Assembly: GCA_013115135.1 (NCBI GenBank)
Contig: JABANP010000302.1
Location: 1-62,340 of the forward strand
DNA: 62,340 bases
Direction: 5' to 3'
DNA from: Perkinsus olseni
Taxonomy: Eukaryota > Perkinsozoa > Perkinsida > Perkinsidae
Below are positions 1 to 9,522 of the stretch, piece by piece. Under the pieces are notes generated by a model. The model searched no databases. It worked only from the letters and a program-made list of their open reading frames with translations, and was not told where the DNA came from. A program made the position numbers and the translations under genes. Each line of letters begins with the position of its first letter. Within the stretch, counting starts at the first letter, position 1.

Positions 1-430
1 GTAAGTCTGCTCAGTCGGGTACCGTTCTTTCTCTGGAATCATCGCCGTGCTTTTTCCCCCGAGTACGACGCCAGCTGCCTCGGGAATATGATTTCCCTTC
101 GGTCTTATTTGTGACCATTCGAGCGTCTCGGAAGTTGCGGCGGTCCAATATTACCGCCGATGACTTCCTGTTGACGATTATTGCATCGGTCAAACAAGAG
201 GCCCTTTGAGAGATGAGAAACGCCTCGATCCATCCCTAGTGTAACTCTGATCGGCCTGGCAGTTGAGAAAATCTCTCTCAAGTCAAGACTCTTACATAGT
301 TAGAGATGAATATCCAAGTTAATGCTTATAATATAAAATGGTATGCGTAGCCACTAGCGCGCGCTCATCTTGAGTGACTGCATCGGAGCTGATGTACCGT
401 CTCGAAGGCTTCGAAGGAGCGGGAGGGGGC
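1..430. other. Non-coding flank downstream of A1
   Basis: I recognise no gene here. The first bases (gtaagt) look like a splice donor, but no exon can be placed to the left of it. An AT-rich stretch near 315-345 probably belongs to the 3' flank of the minus-strand A1 gene. Confidence 0.4.
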
Positions 431-1247
431 TCACACTTTGATGTGCAACACGTCGTTAACGATGTCTGTCTCAACGTGGATTACCGGTGCAGACGGGAAG
501 ATCCAAAAATCAATCATGAGACCCGCGTAGATGCGCCAATCGAAGAGAGAGCCCTTGATGGTATCCATTTTGATCAAGAAAGTTGCATTGGCTCCAGGCC
601 CATCGGGGTCCTCACTGCTTTTCACGACAGTGCCAACCATACCCATGTCGAAGAGATCACCAGCATAGACGTAACCCGGCAAGGAGTAGTTGTATTCGGT
701 GATATTTGTGGTACCAGAGACGAGCTTCAACTGTCCTTTCAAGTCTATGTCCGAAACATAAGCGGATAGTTTGGGGTCGTATTTCCCCTTTCCGCCGCCT
801 GACGTTTCCGCCGTGATCTCCCCGTCGAGTAAGGAGGATAATGAGGGTCTTCTTCAATATGGTGGCACTCCCGCCGGCCAGCCCTACTATCGTAGTTGCA
901 TTCCCCTGGTTCAACGTGGTCCGCATGCCCATCGTGACGCTTTTAGTAGGGACTTTCACATCGAATAGGTTCAAGTTGATAGTTAGGTCGACTTGGTCCC
1001 CCACACTGTACGTACCACTGACGCAGTAGTACTCCACGACACTCCTGACTTTGGGGGAACAGCCCACAGGCGAGCTGAAAGCAGACGGGCTTGCTACGAG
1101 GCCCTCTGCTGTCCTGGGCAGCTGAACTGTATGGAAAGTGGTCCTCTCCGAGATGTCGCCGAAACGCCTGGGCCTCGCGCTGGACACAGCTTGGAGGAGG
1201 AGGAGGACTAGCAAGGCTAGACGAAAGTCGAGCCGGCCCGCCGTCAT
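431..1247 (-). CDS. Secreted protein A1 (family A), interrupted by a 25-nt cassette
   Basis: Unrecognised secreted protein, a paralogue of the genes at 2159-2950 and 7589-8404. The start ATG at 1247 is chosen by alignment with the paralogues. It begins an N-terminal hydrophobic signal peptide (LALLVLLLLQAVSS) followed by the family motif RFGDISE. The C-terminal part (GYVYAGDLFDMGM, SLFDWRIYAGL) is read in a different frame from the N-terminal part. The frame is restored exactly if 25 nt around 800-845, ending GGGGAG, are removed. A1 is therefore either spliced through an unusually small non-GT intron or is a frameshifted pseudogene. Function unknown; secretion is inferred from the signal peptide. 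Confidence 0.6.
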
Positions 1248-2158
1248 TAGCTCTGTACGAGTATCAAACTGGGCAGCCTGAGAGAACATCCTCATTAGAC
1301 GGAAGAAGCGACTCCTCCGGTGGGCTGTCCCAGGATACTTGAAGCACGCATGCGCATAGTATGTGCGTGCTGGGGGTCCAAGACGTGCCCTGCAAGAGCT
1401 CCCCTACTGGACAGCTTCTCCCCGTCATTTCACCGTAATGTGCGCACGACGAATCGGCTAGTCATGCCCCAACCGAATAGACCGATGTTTGACCACTTGG
1501 CTGCAAGTCGCTCGGGCCAACACCTTGCGCCACACGATTTGGGGACAGATCCACGTCTAGCGTCCCGGCTGTCTAGCGTGACTCGTTTTGATGCTCTCTC
1601 CGATGCTGCTTAAGAGGTGACAAGACACCGTGCCATGGTGACCATGGTATCAGCCTGGGTAGAGCTGCTTCACCCGTAGGCTGGTTCCATTTAAGAATGT
1701 TCTCTATGCGAGCCCCGATGATACAAAAGGTGATGTTCGCGGGGCATATGCTCGCCTCTTGACTACTCGCCTTTTGGTCTGTCTAGCTAGGACCCATACA
1801 GCAGCGTGCTTCCTCTACACTGTGAGAAACGTTCTACGCTCGGTCTCCAGACACGTTTCTGGGAGGGTTGAACAACACTATCAGCTCGCATGCAGCATGC
1901 ACCGTCGAGGAGCTGGTGGGCTTCAAGAGAAACCCGAGTGAACCATCAGCGAGCGTGCAACTCTGAACGCCCTCAAGATGAAACAGTTCGCCCTGAATCA
2001 AGACTCATATGATGATGGATGCTACAAAGCATCGACAGAATAATAGTCCATACAATCATACTGCGGAGCTTGCAGTGGAATGCGTTCTCTCGACTCAAGC
2101 CGTACCCGTGTTGATCTCGAAATGATGACGCATCACATGGCCGATCAGGGAACTTCTC
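1248..2158. other. Intergenic, A1 to A2
   Basis: About 900 bp with only short accidental open frames and no family motif. It must hold the A1 upstream region and the A2 3' flank. I see no terminator or promoter that I can name. Confidence 0.4.
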
Positions 2159-2950
2159 TTAAACGAGATGAATCACGGTATTGATAAAATCGACCTCGCG
2201 GTGGAGTACAGGTTGTGGATAGTCCCAGATATCCACCGTCAGCCCAGTGTAGACACGCCAATCGAATAGAGAGGCATTGAGAGTGTCCATGATGGTCAAG
2301 AACGTCGCGTTGATGCCCGACACCTTGGGGTCACCACTGCTGTTGAAGGCTGAAGCAACCATACCCATGTCGAAGTCATCACCAGCATAGACGTAGCCCG
2401 GCAAGGCGAAGTCGTGTTCGGTAGTGGATTCGGTGCCCAGGTCGAGCTTCAGGTGACCGCTCAGGCCGATGTCCGAAACATAGGCCGAGAGCGCGGAGTC
2501 GTACTTCCCCTTTCCGCCGCCCGACGTGCATGCCGTAACGACGAGGGTTTCCTTCAATATGGTGGCACACCCACCGGTCGAACCTGTTATGGTCGTGGCG
2601 TCTCCCTCGTCCAAGGTGGTCTGCAGGCCCACTACAACCTTCTTGTTGGGGATCTCCACGTCAAATACATTCAAGTTGATATTAAGGTTCACTGTGGTCT
2701 TCACGTCAAATGTACCGCTCACGCAGTAGTTCTCAACGAGAATTCGGACGTCGGGGGAGCAGCCCGGGGGAGCTGTGAAAGTGGAAGGACTTGCTAACAG
2801 CCCGTCAGCATTCCTAGGCAGCTGGACTGTGATGAACTTGGTCTTCTCGGAGATGTCTCCGAAACGCTGAGGCTTCGGGTAGGGCCCACAATGGATCAGC
2901 GGGAGGACCAGGAGAGCCACTGCACAATAGTTTAACCGAACCGCTGTCAT
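2159..2950 (-). CDS. Secreted protein A2 (family A), intact single exon
   Basis: Intact 263-codon reading frame that starts at a true ATG, so it is the best reference for family A. The N-terminus is a signal peptide (ALLVLPLIHC) followed by GPYPKPQRFGDISE. The body carries conserved cysteines (GCSPDVRI, NYCVSG, GGCATI, TACTSGGG), several N-glycosylation sequons such as NSSG, NATF and NASL, and ends SLFDWRVYTGL plus a beta-rich tail. I do not recognise the fold. The first 47 codons are nearly identical to A3, whereas the rest differs strongly. It lacks the 24/25-nt cassette found in A1 and A3. Confidence 0.8.
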   Translation of the reverse strand: MTAVRLNYCAVALLVLPLIHCGPYPKPQRFGDISEKTKFITVQLPRNADGLLASPSTFTAPPGCSPDVRILVENYCVSGTFDVKTTVNLNINLNVFDVEIPNKKVVVGLQTTLDEGDATTITGSTGGCATILKETLVVTACTSGGGKGKYDSALSAYVSDIGLSGHLKLDLGTESTTEHDFALPGYVYAGDDFDMGMVASAFNSSGDPKVSGINATFLTIMDTLNASLFDWRVYTGLTVDIWDYPQPVLHREVDFINTVIHLV

Positions 2951-3802
2951 TACGAGTTAGATACGATCAACAAGTCTGACCGCCTCAAACCATATCCCAG
3001 TAGGTTTGCAGGAGCTCCTTGTTGAATGGGTCCGTTGCGCTTGCCGCGTCACCTCTTGCACGCGAATGCTTTGGGTATGCGTGCTCGGCCGCTCGCCCTT
3101 GGCTGTTGCTCCTGGTCGCTCAAAACCTTGGTAACGTAGCTGGTGGTAGTGACGATAACAAAAGGATTACAAGAGGTTTTGCACCAACTTGCGTGCCACA
3201 GCTAATGGAAAATGCTGAAAATTGATAAGAGAGCAACTTGACACGATGTTGAGTCCGCGTAGAGCAGAATGGCGGTATGCGCCATCCCATACAGTTGGAG
3301 CTCTTGCCTGTTGACCCACGCCGTACCGCTCAGGAGTGCGGCCGTTCTTTCCCAGAGCACGACCAGCTGTGCATCCCGCAGGACCCCTTGTCACAGCGAC
3401 CATGGTTCTCGAAGGCCTTTTATTCCTCGTTACCAATACGTATTCACGCGAGTAGGTAGCGTTTCGAATCGTTCGCCACGCTCGATCATTTATGCGACAA
3501 AATTGGTCGGACTCCCTTAGGGAGTCTCTCTGGGAGTCACTCCCGTGGCCTGCATGGCTGGTTTGCGCTGAAGGCCAACAATTCGCCTTACAAATTCCAT
3601 CGCGTGGAGTACTCACTTCGTCAGGATAGAAGGCGCCAGGAACCGCGATATCAATGAATGGACTGTGACGCGTTCGTACTGAACGTGGGCTGAACAGCCA
3701 GGCCGTGAACAGTCCAATCGCCCGAATTCGAAGTCCAAACTGACCACACAAAATTCGGCTCAAATCTCGGATAAATATTTACAGCATAGTCCACACACAC
3801 TT
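2951..3802. other. Intergenic, A2 to B1
   Basis: No gene is supported. A 198-codon minus-strand open frame covers 3167-3763, but it starts at TTG, has no signal peptide or recognisable domain, and its arginine-rich composition resembles a chance frame. Confidence 0.4.
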
Positions 3803-4665
3803 TCACATCTGCTGAACATTTCGATGTCTCCCGACTAGCTCCAATGCTTCGGCCATCCTTTCGACAAAGAATTCTCCCATCCAATTGTCTGCACCTTCGT
3901 ACTCCTCGGGAGGAGTTGCTTTTATGGTATTAGCTAGCTTAGCGCAACCTCTCCTACTCATGCCGCTTTGGAATGCTTGCCTAATGGTGTTGATCAGCGG
4001 AGCGAAGGGGTAGACTCTGGCGTATTTCTCTTGCATGTCAACTGATGGACCATTATCTTTTCTGGCGCGATCGCTGTCCATGAAACGGACAGCCATAGTA
4101 TCATCATCATTTATCCTGAAGAGCATTAAGTTGATGATAAAAATCGGCCATGAAGACGGAATTGATGGAAAAAAATTTGGCCATACAACCACTGAATTGA
4201 TGACGGGAATCAGCGGTGCAAAATCACTAAGTTGATGATAAAAATCGTGCGTACAAACACGTTGTTGGTAAGGAAGATCGGCCATAAGAAAACCAGAGTT
4301 GATGATTATTACCAGAAGTATGCGGACATATCCCGGGGTTCAGTTGCCTCCCAGCGAATGAGATAATCATCCGAGCTCTTGCGTAGGTAGATGGAACTCT
4401 CACCATAATCGATTTTGCAGCTCTCTGCGTCAGCTTTGATCTACGCCAGGATGACACGATCCGTGGAGAAGCTCTTCGCTCCGACGGACTTACTCCTTTG
4501 ATCAACTGGGGCGTTCGAATTGGTGCTTCGATCTGACGGACAAAACGAGGATGTACTTCTATTGTTGCCGCTTACGCTTACTCCTGGCTTGGAGGCGGCT
4601 TGTAGAGCCATCACGGTGGGCAGAACCGTCAGCACTGTCAAAGCGGGATAGGAGCTCAAGACCAT
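3803..4665 (-). CDS. Small secreted protein B1 (family B), three exons
   Basis: Exons at about 4582-4665, 4313-4440 and 3803-4115. Exon 1 starts with ATG and encodes a hydrophobic signal peptide (ALTVLTVLPTVMALQAA). Exon 2 gives ESCKIDYGESSIYLRK and IRWEATEPRDMSAYFW. Exon 3 ends with a helical segment containing KYARVYPFAPLINTIRQAF and FFVERMAEALELV. The exon structure was deduced by aligning this locus with B2, which matches in all three blocks. The mature product would be about 130-150 residues with few cysteines. Family and function unrecognised. The second intron (4116-4312) is enlarged by internal repeats. Confidence 0.65.
4116..4312 (-). repeat. B1 intron enlarged by degenerate internal repeats
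   Basis: On the coding strand this 197-nt intron carries CATCAA five times, near-copies of TTTTTATCATCAACTTA twice, and ATGGCC three times, spaced roughly 30-70 nt apart. The matching intron in B2 is only 47 nt. The extra length therefore looks like local duplication inside the intron, including duplicated acceptor-like pyrimidine/AG ends. Confidence 0.55.
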
Positions 4666-5304
4666 TGAAATAGGGGTGTGCCGGAAGTTGCAAACGGAGG
4701 GAAAAATGCAGCAGGGATTTATGAGATCCTCATGAGCGTTATACTCTCTCAAAACGTCATCGTATCATTCCTTCACCTCGCGAATGCCACGCGTGCAGCA
4801 TGCAGCAGGTCACCGCGCTCCTTTTGTTATAATAGGGACTTATATTCGGAGCATCACTGGTATACGAACGACTATAGCTGAGCGCAGCGATGATGGTTTA
4901 TCATCGATACGCCTCGCTATCATCATCGGCTCTCCCAAGGCGGTGAGGCGCTGGAGTTGTGCAGTAGGCCTGCTCACTTGGCAACAATGAGTAGATCCCG
5001 TCAATGATTTTTCGCGCTCCTTGCTGGGAGAGGAGTCCAAGCAGGGTTGGGGTCCGAGCGAACAACATTGCAGCAATATTATCAGCTCAGAACTTATTCT
5101 CACGGTGGTCCTTCCCGTTCCTGGGATGTTGGAAAGCCCTTCCGTGATCGTGCGCTGCCGTGAGCACGCCCGAGTGATCTATAGTTCTCTTTGCCCCTGC
5201 TGTATCTGTCGTAGTGCCAGCCGGAGGTTAGCGCGCGTGGAGGCTCGGGAAACGGTCACGGGTGATGTGACCGGGAAGGGGCGTCTCGTAATGGGGGAGA
5301 TTAC

Positions 5305-5325
5305 GCGTAGCCATCTTGGCTCAAG
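5305..5325 (+). other. Genomic spliced-leader relic
   Basis: CGTAGCCATCTTGGCTCAAG at 5306-5325 matches the conserved dinoflagellate/perkinsid spliced leader (CCGTAGCCATYTTGGCTCAAG as I remember it) over 20 consecutive bases. The base before it is G where the leader has C. The bases that follow (TCTCAG) are not a GT donor, so this is not an ordinary SL-RNA gene. It looks like the 5' end of a retro-inserted trans-spliced transcript, or a decayed SL gene. No open reading frame is obvious just downstream. Confidence 0.7.
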
Positions 5326-5606
5326 TCTCAGTCATCCTCATGTCTGAGTTCACGTCGTTAATTGGGAGTGAAGCGGCTGAGGGGACTCGCTCGCCACACC
5401 TGCCCTATGGCGTCTCCCTGCCGGACTCTATTCACGGCTGGCTGGAATAGGGGCTGAGATGGGACTTTTTGCCACCGATGAATTCTTCGAATCTTACACT
5501 TGTCATGTCCCACTGCTTCAGAACATGTGTCTAGCTCAGTTCCTCATTCCGGTGCCTAGAGACTGAGGCACACATATAATCTGATTCATCGAAACATTAC
5601 AAACAT

Positions 5607-5623
5607 GATAATGGTCCATTATC
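5607..5623. repeat. Perfect 8-bp palindrome
   Basis: GATAATGG, one base, CCATTATC. It lies 17 bp before a longer foldback. Confidence 0.7.
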
Positions 5624-5639
5624 GGAAGTATTATGTATA

Positions 5640-5688
5640 TGCCACCGAGAAATTCTTCCATTATTAATGGAAGAACTTCTCGGTGGCA
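5640..5688. repeat. Foldback, 23-bp arms with 3-nt loop
   Basis: The arms begin and end TGCCACCGAGAA / TTCTCGGTGGCA and differ at one base of 23. A related single arm (GCCACCGATGAATTCTTC) lies upstream at about 5476. This suggests a small foldback element rather than a transcription terminator. Confidence 0.7.
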
Positions 5689-6023
5689 TTGAATCTAATC
5701 TCAGCTCCGTGTAGTAGAACGTCAATTTCTCCAGCTCAAACCCTAGCTCCATGCTGGCGATGTGATTGTCCGAGGGAACAGCTGATAGCGAGTCCAAAGT
5801 TGTTCAAGTGTCTCTCATGGAACGAAAGAGAAAAATGTACGTGGTATGGCATACCACTCAACGAGTGAATCAACTATGACTTCTGAGAAAGGCATGCGCT
5901 TGTATTCCGGCCGAGAGCCCATCCAGGCAAATTGCAGATGATTTTCTCGCTCCCTATCCGGTCCGGTATCCCATTAACCAACTCCTTCAACAGCATCTCC
6001 GACAGACAACAACACCGCGACTA

Positions 6024-6824
6024 CTACAAGCACTTCACGTGATCAACTTCAAATGCTTCCGACATTCTTTCGAGGAAAAACTGCTTCAACCAATTGCCTT
6101 TGACGTATCCGTCGAGCGGAGAGTCTTCTATCTTCTCAGCCAGCTTCAAACATGCTTCTTGATTCATACCGCCAGTGAAGGCGAGCTCGATCGAGTCGAT
6201 CAACCGGGGGAAGGGACAGACTCTAGCGTACAGTCTCTTCATCTTATTGTCCGGTCCAGCGCATTTCGTCGAACGCTCACCGTCCACGAAAGAGAAGTGA
6301 TACGATCCATCAATCAGTATCCTGACGAGAGCACTCGATGAACTCCAACAATCAACGACGCATATCACCAGAAAGTTGCGGACATCCTCCGCGGTTTGTC
6401 GGCCTCCCACCGAATGTAATAGTCATGATCATAGGTTTTACGAAGATCGATGGAGCTGTCGCCATAGTCTATCTTGCAGCTCGTGACATCACCCGTGACC
6501 TGCGCCAGGCTCATCAAAAGAGACACAAACGGGACAGAAAAATACGCGAGGAGGGCCCCTCAGTTGAAAAAGCGATAACTCGCTCTTTCGCTCGAAGGAA
6601 TGCGCTAAGTCTCCAGCCACATACCGTCCGTGAAGGCTTGGGCTGGTTGAGCTGGTTGAGCTGGTCAAGCACTCGGCTGAGGTCCCCCATCTGAAGGAGA
6701 GTGGGTGCAATACATTTCGGCGTCGAATGGCTACGATTACGTTGAAGTTGTTTGCGGCTTCCAAGCCCATCACCGTGGTCAGCACGGACACCGACGTGAG
6801 GATATTGCGGGTTAGGATCACCAT
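6024..6824 (-). CDS. Small secreted protein B2 (family B), three exons
   Basis: Paralogue of B1 with exons at about 6741-6824, 6369-6499 and 6024-6321. Exon 1 starts with ATG and encodes a signal peptide (MVILTRNILTSVSVL then TTVMGLEAA). Exon 2 carries TSCKIDYGDSSIDLRK and YYIRWEADKPRRMSATFW. Exon 3 carries LYARVCPFPRLIDSIELAF and FFLERMSEAFEV. The intron between exons 2 and 3 is 47 nt (GTGATATG...GTCAG). Agreement of all three blocks with B1 is the main evidence that both are genes. Function unknown; probably secreted. Confidence 0.65.
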
Positions 6825-7588
6825 GAGGCCAGTGCGCGTATCGGCTTCGATGGAATTTGAAGACTTTCCGAATTCGGGCGCTTGGCTGAGCACGCCCGAG
6901 CGATCTATACGGCCCGCTACTGGCGTCTCCTTCTGGGCTGCACGTGGTGAACTAGAGCCTGCAGCATGTATAGCAGCTCAGCCTTCGCGTCGCGCCTCTC
7001 ATAGTGAGCATTGGATCCGAAGAATCTCTCTGTCGGAGGTCGCACGCCTCAGAACATAAAGGGGCGCGAGGGAGTCACAACCTTGAGGTGGCGATTGATG
7101 AGGATCCGAGCGTTTGTTCATCATGTCGAGAACTGATAGGTCAGTGACCTAAGGTCACAGCGAAGCACTCAACTCAGCGAGAGAGCAAGCGAATCCCTAT
7201 GATCAGCACCGTATACTGTGATAGGGTTTTATCTGCGGCTATACGCGCGCTTGCTATTCTGTGGGTATAAACGACGGCCCTGACCGGCTTTCCGGGTGGA
7301 GGAAGAACACCCCGCTTGGTGATAGAAGGCGATAAAAGGCAGAACTCAAGCTCACATACGGACCGTATGATACGGTATGTGACGTACCCCTGGTCCAACT
7401 CTGAACCACCTGCTGAATGAAACAGTCAAGCTCGAATCAAGACTCAAATGGTAACGGGTGTAACGAAGCATCAGCAAGAAATGCGACATCGGAACTGTAA
7501 AATATAAAACTAGACTCATGCTCGCAGCAGCGAAAGTACGCGACTTCTACTTTTTATTGGGGCTTTGACGTGACCGGCAGGCGGCGTC
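6825..7588. other. Intergenic, B2 to A3
   Basis: No gene recognised. There is a short palindromic stretch near 7130 (ggtcagtgacctaaggtcac). Confidence 0.4.
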
Positions 7589-8404
7589 TCACACTTTGAG
7601 CTGTATCACGGCGTCAACGATTGCGGTATTAACATGAACAACCGGCCATGGATAGGCCCAGCTGTCGGTCGAGAGACCAACAAAGATACGCCAGTCGAAC
7701 AAAGATCCGGCAGTATTGTTCATAGTGATGAAGAAGGTGGAATTGACCCCTATCCCCTTGAGGTCACCACTGCTGTTGTAGACAGAGGCAGCCATACCCA
7801 TATCGAAGCGATTACCAGCATGAACGTAGCCCGGCAAGGAGTAGTTGTAGTCGGTGATGTTCTTCTTACCCGAGGTGAACTTGAGCTGGCCGCTCAGATC
7901 AATAGCGGACACGTAGCCGGGCAGGGCGGGGTCGTATTTCCCCTTTCCGCCGCCCGACGTGCATGCTGTGATCTCCCCGTCGAGTAAGAAGATAACGATG
8001 GTCTGCTTCAGTATGGTGGCACACCCGCCGGTCATAGCCGTTACAGTGGTTGCATTCCCCTCATTCAAGTTTGTTTGAATGCCCAGAGTAACCGTCCTGG
8101 TGGGAATAGTCACGTCGAATACGTTCAAAGTCATAGCGAGGTCCATCGTACTCCCCGCACTGTATGTGCCGTTCACGCAGTAGTTCTCAGCGATGCTCTT
8201 AATAGTCGGGGAGCAGCCCTCGGGAGCTACAAAAGGGACAGAACTCCCTACAAGCCCATTCGCACTCCTAGGCAGCTGGACTGTGATGAACTTGGTCTTC
8301 TCGGAGATGTCTCCGAAACGCTGAGCCTTCGGGTAGGGCCCACACTGGATCAGCGGGAGGACCAGGAGAGCCACTGCGCAATAGTTTAGCCGAACCGCTG
8401 TCAT
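7589..8404 (-). CDS. Secreted protein A3 (family A)
   Basis: 271-codon open frame from an ATG at 8404. Same architecture as A2: signal peptide ALLVLPLIQC, RFGDISEKTKF, cysteines in GCSPTI, NYCVNG, GGCATI and TACTSGGG, then GYVHAGNRFDMGM and SLFDWRIFVGL. It has eight extra codons (IFLLDGEI region, about 7972-7996) that A2 lacks; removing 24 nt running from GT to AG there restores A2-like length exactly. The extra codons could be coding or a retained 24-nt intron. The first 47 codons are nearly the same DNA as A2. Confidence 0.8.
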   Translation of the reverse strand: MTAVRLNYCAVALLVLPLIQCGPYPKAQRFGDISEKTKFITVQLPRSANGLVGSSVPFVAPEGCSPTIKSIAENYCVNGTYSAGSTMDLAMTLNVFDVTIPTRTVTLGIQTNLNEGNATTVTAMTGGCATILKQTIVIFLLDGEITACTSGGGKGKYDPALPGYVSAIDLSGQLKFTSGKKNITDYNYSLPGYVHAGNRFDMGMAASVYNSSGDLKGIGVNSTFFITMNNTAGSLFDWRIFVGLSTDSWAYPWPVVHVNTAIVDAVIQLKV

Positions 8405-9522
8405 TGAGTTTCTGTGGGATTCAAAGAGGCCTTTGCTGAGCGGGTTCCTCGACCTCGGTCAAGTCGCCCACTGCACGCACGTTCATTGGTCATGCGTGCT
8501 GGATGGCTCACACAGTCCACAGCCGCCGGTGGTTAAACTTGCCAGACCGCTGAGCGAGGGAAGGGTCCTCGGGCTCACTAGGGTAACGTGAACACGAGCG
8601 ACTTGGAAATTCGCGAGGCAAGCGGGGAGTTCTAGCGAGGGCGAATCATCACGGTAGGGGACATTGCCCTGCGCTGGCGCCGCACTCGAGCTAGCGGTTT
8701 CGGATGATGTGGCTTCGGCCTGTGCTACATTCCTCAAGTGATGCTTCTATATTACAGCAATCATGAAGAGAGCGACCTTGCGGAGGCGCCTGGGCCGCCT
8801 TCAGCTTTCTGTTCATCCATTCCCTTCATACAACGGCGGTCAGCCGTTTCGCTCGACTTTCGCGCGGTCCTCCCAAGAATCTCTCACTCACGATCTTTGA
8901 CTCACTGTAGCCCTTACCACCAAGTCTACAAGGCCCAGCCCAGGACCGTCTCACGCTGGACTTGGCTCAGGAGTGCGGGTTGCCCAAATTGTAGACTGCA
9001 CAGCACGATGTGCAGTTTCTGGGTCATGCCCAGAAGTGGCGGCGGACGAGTTGTTATGATTAATCTGCCCGGCTATGTCAGAGAAGAGGAAGTTGTCCGT
9101 GCTAGCTGAGCGGAGGACCTCGGATATTCCAGTCTTGAGGGGCTTCATGGCAGAGAACGAGGACTCCCGCTGCCTTGGGCGGACTTTCCGCACCGAAGGG
9201 GACATCTTGTCGCGCGCAACTCTCATTGCAATTATGACCGGCGGATGAGGAGGATCCCCAGGACTTCCCTTCTGCTCACGCTCCGATGCAGGTGTTTTAC
9301 TCGACAAAATTCACTGCCGTTTTTGAGGGTATCGAAATAATCAACAATTCGCGTGGAATCACTAGCAGGGCGTTCCTCATCTATCCGGACTGTCTGCTGC
9401 TCTTCACAGAAGCTGTGGGTGCTACAATCCTCGTTTCACACATTTTCGATCTTTCGAGTTCACGCAGTTAATTCGGCAACACGAAGGGGAGTAGATCGGC
9501 CAGGTGTCATCATCCTTCGATC
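8405..9522. other. Intergenic, upstream of A3 and of the PP2C gene
   Basis: Divergent intergenic region of about 1.1 kb. Overlapping open frames on both strands (8738-9109 plus, 8951-9307 minus) have no domain, signal peptide or paralogue, so I do not call them. Confidence 0.4.

Larger units (their letters stand above)
4666..6023. other. Intergenic, B1 to B2, with SL relic and foldbacks
   Basis: No protein gene recognised in about 1.36 kb. It contains the spliced-leader match at 5305-5325 and two perfect or near-perfect foldbacks at 5607-5623 and 5640-5688. Confidence 0.5.

Noticed and set aside
3167..3763. 198-codon minus-strand open frame
   Set aside because: It starts at TTG and has no signal peptide, domain or paralogue; arginine/serine-rich composition suggests a chance frame.
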